Source: JBKHXU01 sp046565865 (GTDB lineage Bacteria > Pseudomonadota > Gammaproteobacteria > Acidiferrobacterales > Sulfurifustaceae). From it: a stretch of 9,613 nt of DNA. The translations under genes and the position numbers were made by a program. Below, piece after piece: positions 6,226 to 9,613 of the stretch. The notes beneath the pieces are model-generated. The model was not told the origin of the DNA and searched no databases. It saw nothing but the letters and a program-made list of their open reading frames with translations. Location of the stretch: the NCBI GenBank assembly GCA_046565865.1, contig JBKHXU010000016.1:1-9613 (forward strand), written 5' to 3'. How positions within the stretch are numbered: position 1 is the stretch's first letter; each line of letters begins with the position of its first letter.

Positions 6226-6244
6226 TTTCCGGGAAATATTTCCG
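6226..6244. repeat. three alternating TTTCC half-sites (overlapping palindromes)
   Basis: TTTCC (6226-6230), GGAAA (6232-6236) and TTTCC (6239-6243) alternate in orientation. They create the perfect 12-base palindrome GGAAATATTTCC (6232-6243) and an overlapping TTTCC-G-GGAAA. The site lies 14 bases after the anti-sigma stop, in an AT-rich island within GC-rich DNA. It could be a protein binding site; I cannot assign one. Confidence 0.3.
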
Positions 6245-6255
6245 CAAGCACCTCG

Positions 6256-6276
6256 GCACCGGGCAACGCCCGGCGC
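6256..6276. terminator. candidate hairpin terminator between convergent genes
   Basis: CCGGGC (6259-6264), a 3-base loop AAC and GCCCGG (6268-6273) form a 6-bp GC stem. After one A-C mismatch it extends by two more pairs. It lies between the anti-sigma gene and the convergent ABM-like gene and could serve both. There is no proper T-run on either side (only gttcccc then gttcgtctt on the plus strand), so strength is doubtful. Confidence 0.35.
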
Positions 6277-6344
6277 CGTTCCCCGTTCGTCTTCACGTCG
6301 CAGTGCCGCGCCGCATGCGCGCGCATAGGCGTCTATAGACCGCT

Positions 6345-6647
6345 CTAGCGCGGAACCTTGCTCGCGAGCAGATCGACCTTTTCGATCACCGGCGGCCGCT
6401 GCAAAAGCTCGGGCGCCTTGTCCACCAACGCCTTCGCCACCTTGCCCGCCAGATGCGCGCGCCGGCCGGCCTCGTCGGGGAACGTGTCGAAGATGCCGAA
6501 GATCGACGGCGCCAGCCGCATCGCGAACCAGGTCGTGGTTCGGGGCTCCTGTTCGACGATCGGCAGGCCGGCGCGCAACAGCGCCTCCAGCTCCGCTTCC
6601 TTTCCCGGCTTGGCATCCAGCCGCACCATCAGCGCCAGTTTGTCCAT
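6345..6647 (-). CDS. antibiotic biosynthesis monooxygenase (ABM) fold protein, putative quinol monooxygenase
   Basis: A 100-residue single-domain protein of the ABM/YgiN-like dimeric alpha+beta barrel family. It begins LALMVRLDAKPGKEAELEAL, a beta strand and the first helix. It continues with TTTWFAMRLAPSIFGIFDTF and then DEAGRRAHLAGKVAKAL, with the family's usual histidine at H65. Relatives are cofactor-free oxygenases acting on quinols or polyketides, or are heme-related or structural; the substrate cannot be told. The ATG at 6647 is preferred over the in-frame ATG at 6779 for two reasons: GGAG (6658-6655) lies 7 bases before it, and the extra 44 residues have no family character. It converges on the anti-sigma gene and diverges from the DUF465 gene. 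There is no signal peptide; a cytoplasmic protein is expected. Confidence 0.8.
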   Translation of the reverse strand: MDKLALMVRLDAKPGKEAELEALLRAGLPIVEQEPRTTTWFAMRLAPSIFGIFDTFPDEAGRRAHLAGKVAKALVDKAPELLQRPPVIEKVDLLASKVPR

Positions 6648-6667
6648 GGAATATCTCCGCGTTGGGC

Positions 6668-6709
6668 AACGTTCACGATTAGTGCGATTGGCGCCGCGCC
6701 CTAACGTTC
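6668..6709. repeat. direct repeat AACGTTC upstream of the ABM-like gene
   Basis: AACGTTC occurs at 6668-6674 and 6703-6709, starts 35 bases apart, in the 125-base gap between the divergent ABM-like and DUF465 genes. On the minus strand these read GAACGTT; one copy (6710-6703) is GGAACGTT, resembling a GGAACTT-type ECF -35 element. No convincing matching -10 was found. A short repeat such as this may be chance. Confidence 0.25.
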
Positions 6710-6720
6710 CCTCGGCCGCC

Positions 6721-6750
6721 TTGCCCGCACATTCAAAGCCAGGGTAGATT
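6721..6750 (+). promoter_or_regulatory. candidate promoter of the DUF465 gene
   Basis: TTGCCC (6721-6726) and TAGATT (6745-6750) are spaced 18 bases apart; each matches the sigma-70 consensus at 4 of 6 positions. The predicted transcript would start about 16 bases before the ATG at 6773. Confidence 0.3.
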
Positions 6751-6772
6751 GCGCGGCTGAGACCGCGAACGC

Positions 6773-6991
6773 ATGGCAAACCAACTCACTCCCGACGAAG
6801 AGGTCGCCTTGCGCGCGAAGCTCGAGGAGTATCGCCTGGAACATCGCGCGCTCGACGCCGCGATTGAACGGCTCGTGCTCGATCTCTCGATGGATCAACT
6901 GCAACTGCGGCGGCTGAAAAAGCGCAAGCTGCTGCTCAAGGACATCATCGCCCGCGCCGAAAGCCGGCTGATCCCGGACCAGCCGGCGTAG
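6773..6991 (+). CDS. DUF465 / YdcH-like small coiled-coil protein
   Basis: A 72-residue, highly charged helical protein. Its C-terminal half, DLSMDQLQLRRLKKRKLLLKDII (about 37-59), carries the family signature of DUF465 (YdcH): an aspartate-containing turn, then RLKK.KL.LKD. The N-terminal half (PDEEVALRAKLEEYRLEHRALDAAIERL) is amphipathic and would form a helical hairpin. The biochemical role of YdcH-like proteins is not established. The start at 6773 is the only ATG giving full family length; the upstream Shine-Dalgarno sequence is weak (GAGA at about 6760). It diverges from the ABM-like gene and precedes the M23 peptidase gene by 157 bases. That gap holds a small CGAGC/GCTCG hairpin (6998-7011) and a separate promoter, so the two genes are probably not one operon. 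Confidence 0.82.
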   Translation: MANQLTPDEEVALRAKLEEYRLEHRALDAAIERLVLDLSMDQLQLRRLKKRKLLLKDIIARAESRLIPDQPA

Positions 6992-6997
6992 CACTGA

Positions 6998-7011
6998 CGA
7001 GCGCCCGCTCG
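6998..7011 (+). terminator. weak hairpin after the DUF465 gene
   Basis: CGAGC (6998-7002), loop GCCC and GCTCG (7007-7011) lie 7 bases after the DUF465 stop. The stem is only 5 bp and no T-run follows, so this is at best a weak or factor-dependent terminator. Confidence 0.25.
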
Positions 7012-7087
7012 ATCTTGCGCTCGCTGTCTGCGTGTTCAAGCAACCGCGCGGCGGGGTGCGAGCGTCGCGACTCCGGTCGGTCGGCGA

Positions 7088-7115
7088 TTGACGCGAAGCT
7101 GCTTTCGCATATCAT
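7088..7115 (+). promoter_or_regulatory. sigma-70 type promoter of the M23 peptidase gene
   Basis: TTGACG (7088-7093) and TATCAT (7110-7115) each match the sigma-70 consensus at 5 of 6 positions, with a 16-base spacer. They lie at the edge of an AT-rich patch (about 7101-7148) in otherwise GC-rich DNA. Transcription would start near 7122 and give a leader of about 27 bases before the GTG at 7149. It is the best promoter match seen in the window. Confidence 0.55.
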
Positions 7116-7148
7116 CGAATTATTCCATTCCCGCATGGGTTTTAGAGA

Positions 7149-8483
7149 GTGACTCGACAAACGCGCGTGCCGTTCGATTTCAAGCCCCTGATACAACCGC
7201 CCCCGCGCGTCACCTGGCTGCTGCCTGCCTTGTTGTTTCCGCTGCTCGGCGCCGCGCTCGCGTACACCGTGCACTGGCACGCGACACCGAGCCGAGTGGA
7301 ATCCACGCAAGCGCCGGCAACCGAGATTGCGGACGAACCGGCGGCGAGCACGTCGTTGGAACCCGAGCCGTCCCACGCCACCGTCGACTATATCGTCCGG
7401 CGCAACGACACCCTGGAAGAGATTTTCCGCGCGTTCAAGCTGCGCCTCGACGATCTCACGGCGATTTTGAGCATCCCGGGTGTGCCCCAAGCACTGAACC
7501 GCATCAAGCCCGGCGACAAGGTCACGCTCGTGCACGACGCGGGGACGGTGCAGGCGCTCAATCGCCGCATCAGCGACACCGAAGTGTTGTCGGTAACGCG
7601 CGCCGACGGCGGCTTTGAAGCCGCCATCGTCAGTACGCCGATCGAGATCCGGCGCGTGCAGGCGCACGGCAGCATCGAGTCGTCGCTGTTTGTCGCGGCG
7701 CGCGCCGCCGGCGTCGGTCCGGAAACGATCCTGCAACTGGCGAACGATATCTTCGGCTGGCAGATCGATTTCGCGCTTGATATCCGCCCGGGCGACCGAT
7801 TCAATTTCATCTACGAGCAGAAGTACCGCGACGGGAAACACGTCGGCGACGGCCGCATCCTCGCCGCCGAATTCGTCAACGACGGCGAGACGCATCGCGC
7901 GATCCATTTCGCCTCGGCCGACGGCAAGATCGACAGCTACTTCACGCCCGACGGCCGCAGCATGCGCCTGCGGTTCCTGCGCGCGCCGCTCGACTTTAGG
8001 CGCGTCAGCTCTAACTTCAATCCGCGCCGGCGCCACCCGATCCTGAACACGTTCCGCGCGCACCAGGGCGTCGACTACGCCGCGAGCGCCGGCACCGTCA
8101 TCAAGGCCGCGGGCGACGGGCGTGTGAGCTTCGCCGGCGTGCGCGGCGGCTACGGCAAGGTGGTGGTGCTTGAGCACGGCGGCGGCATCTCGACGCTCTA
8201 CGCACACATGTCGCGCATTGCGCGCGGTATGCGCCCCGGCCAACGGGTGAAGCAAGGCCAAACCATCGGCTATGTCGGCAGTACCGGCGCCGCGACCGGA
8301 CCGCATTTGCATTACGAATATCGCGTGAATGGCATCCATAAAAACCCGCGCACCGTGCGCCTGCCCGACGCCGCGCCGCTGCCCGCGGCCTATCGCGCGG
8401 AATTTCAGACGCACGCCGCGGAGCTGCTCGCCGAGCTCAATCGCGGCGGGGACGCCAGCGTCGCCGCCCTGTCGACGCACTGA
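7149..8483 (+). CDS. mepM: M23 family murein DD-endopeptidase, MepM-like
   Basis: A 444-residue protein close to the usual MepM (YebA) length. It has an N-terminal signal-anchor helix (about 22-41), an OapA/LysM-like domain opening YIVRRNDTLEEIF (81-93), a middle domain (about 140-290) as in MepM/Csd3, and a C-terminal LytM/M23 domain (about 300-402). The zinc ligands H305 and D309 (HQGVDYA) and H388 (HLHYE) are present, as are the active-site histidines H353 (YAHMS) and H386. Such enzymes cut D-Ala-mDAP cross-links in the periplasm, making room for new murein. The start is GTG at 7149; an in-frame TAG at 7143-7145 rules out anything earlier, and GTG at 7167 is the only close alternative. The Shine-Dalgarno sequence is poor. 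A strong hairpin follows the stop, and an exported transglutaminase-like gene comes next. Confidence 0.9.
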   Translation: MTRQTRVPFDFKPLIQPPPRVTWLLPALLFPLLGAALAYTVHWHATPSRVESTQAPATEIADEPAASTSLEPEPSHATVDYIVRRNDTLEEIFRAFKLRLDDLTAILSIPGVPQALNRIKPGDKVTLVHDAGTVQALNRRISDTEVLSVTRADGGFEAAIVSTPIEIRRVQAHGSIESSLFVAARAAGVGPETILQLANDIFGWQIDFALDIRPGDRFNFIYEQKYRDGKHVGDGRILAAEFVNDGETHRAIHFASADGKIDSYFTPDGRSMRLRFLRAPLDFRRVSSNFNPRRRHPILNTFRAHQGVDYAASAGTVIKAAGDGRVSFAGVRGGYGKVVVLEHGGGISTLYAHMSRIARGMRPGQRVKQGQTIGYVGSTGAATGPHLHYEYRVNGIHKNPRTVRLPDAAPLPAAYRAEFQTHAAELLAELNRGGDASVAALSTH

Positions 8484-8492
8484 AGCCTGCCT

Positions 8493-8513
8493 GTCGCCGC
8501 GCATCGCGGCGAC
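8493..8513 (+). terminator. strong hairpin after the M23 peptidase gene
   Basis: GTCGCCGCG (8493-8501) and CGCGGCGAC (8505-8513) pair perfectly over 9 bp around the loop CAT, beginning 9 bases after the stop codon. No T-run follows (gcggtatagtt), so termination may be partial. It could also protect the 3' end of the mRNA and lower expression of the downstream gene. Confidence 0.5.
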
Positions 8514-8554
8514 GCGGTATAGTTAGCGTCACCTTGCCTCTCCAGCCAGTCATT

Positions 8555-8560
8555 AAGGAG
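8555..8560 (+). promoter_or_regulatory. Shine-Dalgarno of the transglutaminase-like gene
   Basis: AAGGAG lies 7 bases before the ATG at 8568 and decides the start. A nearer ATG at 8563 is out of frame and would be closed by TGA after two codons. Confidence 0.8.
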
Positions 8561-8567
8561 CGATGAC

Positions 8568-9613
8568 ATGAATCGGCGTAACTTTTTAAGACGCGGCGTC
8601 GCCGCGTGCAGCGGCCTTTGGCTGGCCGGCCATCTGCCGCGCGCAGACCGCGCGTATGCCGCTACTGCCGTTGTATGGCGTACGTTCGAAGTGACGACGA
8701 AGGTCGAACTGCTGGATCCAAAGGGCGCCTCGCGCGTATGGCTGCCGCTGCCGCTGATGCACGACACGAATTACTTCAAGCGCCTGGGCGACTCGTGGCG
8801 CGGCAATGCCGCGGTGATATCGACGGTGCGCGAGGCCAAATACGACGCCGGCATGGTCTACGCCGAATGGAGGCCGGACGAACGCGCGCCGACCGTGGAG
8901 CTGGTCAGCCGCTTCGCAACACGCGATCGCGAGGTCGATTTCAACCGGCCGAATCGCGCCACGAAGGAAGATCCGGCGATTCTCAAGCTCTACCTGCAAC
9001 CGACCGAGCTGATACCGACCGACGGCATCGTCGCCGACACCGCGCGCGAGATCACGCGCGGCAAGACGCGCGACATCGACAAGGCACGCGCGATCTACGA
9101 CTGGATCGTCGACAACACCTTCCGCGATCCCGAGGTGAAAGGCTGCGGCCTCGGCGATATTCGTGCCATGCTGGTGACACGCTACTTCGGCGGAAAATGC
9201 GCCGATCTCAATTCGCTTTACGTCGGCCTCGCGCGCGCCGCCGGTGTGCCGGCGCGCGACGTGTATGGCGTGCGCGTCGCACCATCGGCCGAGTTCAAAA
9301 GCCTCGGCAAGGCCGGCGACATCACCACCGCGCAACACTGCCGCGCCGAGGTGTATCTGTCCGGCTTCGGCTGGGTGCCGGTTGACCCCGCCGATGTGCG
9401 CAAGGTGGCGCTCGAAGAACGGCCGGAAGGATTGACGCTCGATGACCCGCTGGTGAAAAAAGCGCGCGCAAAACTCTTCGGCGCCTGGGAGATGAACTGG
9501 CTTGCATACAACTATGCGCACGACGTGAAGCTGCCGCACTCCGCGGGCGCACCGGTCCCGTTCCTGATGTATCCACAAGCCGAAACCGCCGACGGCCGCA
9601 AGGACAGCCTCGC
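8568..9613 (+). CDS. Tat-exported transglutaminase-like (cysteine protease fold) protein, C-terminus outside window
   Basis: The open frame runs from ATG 8568 to the window end (348 codons) without a stop. The N-terminus MNRRNFLRRGVAACSGLWLA is a twin-arginine signal (RRNFL) with a hydrophobic stretch and a likely cut after DRAYA, so the protein is probably exported folded. An N-terminal beta-rich domain (about 35-130) precedes a transglutaminase-like core with the expected Cys-His-Asp triad. C211 is in YFGGKCADLNSLYVGLARAAG, H257 in TTAQHCRAEVY and D273 in GWVPVDPAD. Proteins of this superfamily in bacteria are usually proteases, amidases or peptidoglycan-related enzymes rather than cross-linkers; the substrate is unknown. 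It follows the MepM-like gene after 84 bases that contain a hairpin, so read-through is possible but not assured. The periplasmic location of both products makes a shared envelope role plausible, though unproven. Confidence 0.87.
   Translation, partial: MNRRNFLRRGVAACSGLWLAGHLPRADRAYAATAVVWRTFEVTTKVELLDPKGASRVWLPLPLMHDTNYFKRLGDSWRGNAAVISTVREAKYDAGMVYAEWRPDERAPTVELVSRFATRDREVDFNRPNRATKEDPAILKLYLQPTELIPTDGIVADTAREITRGKTRDIDKARAIYDWIVDNTFRDPEVKGCGLGDIRAMLVTRYFGGKCADLNSLYVGLARAAGVPARDVYGVRVAPSAEFKSLGKAGDITTAQHCRAEVYLSGFGWVPVDPADVRKVALEERPEGLTLDDPLVKKARAKLFGAWEMNWLAYNYAHDVKLPHSAGAPVPFLMYPQAETADGRKDSL

Noticed and set aside
6648..6779. Longer N-terminus for the ABM-like protein starting at 6779
   Set aside because: The extra 44 residues lack family resemblance, whereas the ATG at 6647 has a well-placed GGAG.
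6945..8504. 519-codon open frame on the minus strand opposite the M23 peptidase gene
   Set aside because: It mirrors the codon pattern of a gene with intact catalytic residues; the translation is Arg/Ala/Val-rich with no recognisable domain.
8586..9578. 330-codon open frame on the minus strand opposite the transglutaminase-like gene
   Set aside because: The plus strand has a ribosome binding site, a Tat signal and a complete catalytic triad; the reverse frame has none of these.

Overview
This is a GC-rich, gene-dense stretch of a Gram-negative chromosome, most likely from a gammaproteobacterium or a close betaproteobacterial relative. The porphobilinogen synthase is of the Pseudomonas (Mg-type, zinc-cysteine-free) kind. 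RlmJ, a YdcH-like protein, a MepM-like endopeptidase and a Tat-exported protein also fit a proteobacterium with an outer membrane. I saw no insertion sequence, CRISPR array, rRNA or convincing tRNA. Most of the window is ordinary chromosomal content, with one local scar.

Left part (1-3549), all on the minus strand. Read in transcription order, the genes are an orphan SAM methyltransferase, a DUF169 protein, a membrane-anchored SleB/CwlJ-type cell-wall hydrolase, hemB and the start of rlmJ. The last four are separated by only 5, 35 and 22 bases and probably form one operon joining heme synthesis, rRNA modification, wall turnover and an uncharacterised cysteine-rich protein.

Middle part (3550-6344). 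An AraC-family regulator with an N-terminal cupin domain diverges from the methyltransferase across 100 bases. Those bases hold a 12-base imperfect direct repeat that could be its operator. Directly behind the regulator, on the opposite strand, lies what looks like the C-terminal remnant of a second SAM methyltransferase (about 4742-4896). No gene explains this fragment otherwise, and it is the most unexpected item in the window. Next comes a two-gene unit: an ECF sigma factor starting at TTG, overlapping by ATGA with a single-pass anti-sigma factor that lacks the zinc-binding motif.

Right part (6345-9613). A small ABM-fold monooxygenase-like gene on the minus strand diverges from a DUF465/YdcH-like gene. 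These are followed by a MepM-type M23 murein endopeptidase, which has a good sigma-70 promoter, and a Tat-exported transglutaminase-fold protein that runs off the window end. A strong 9-bp hairpin separates the last two. The window therefore carries three exported or membrane-anchored proteins with actual or possible envelope roles (SleB-like, MepM-like, transglutaminase-like) plus an envelope-spanning sigma/anti-sigma pair. Any functional link among them is inference.
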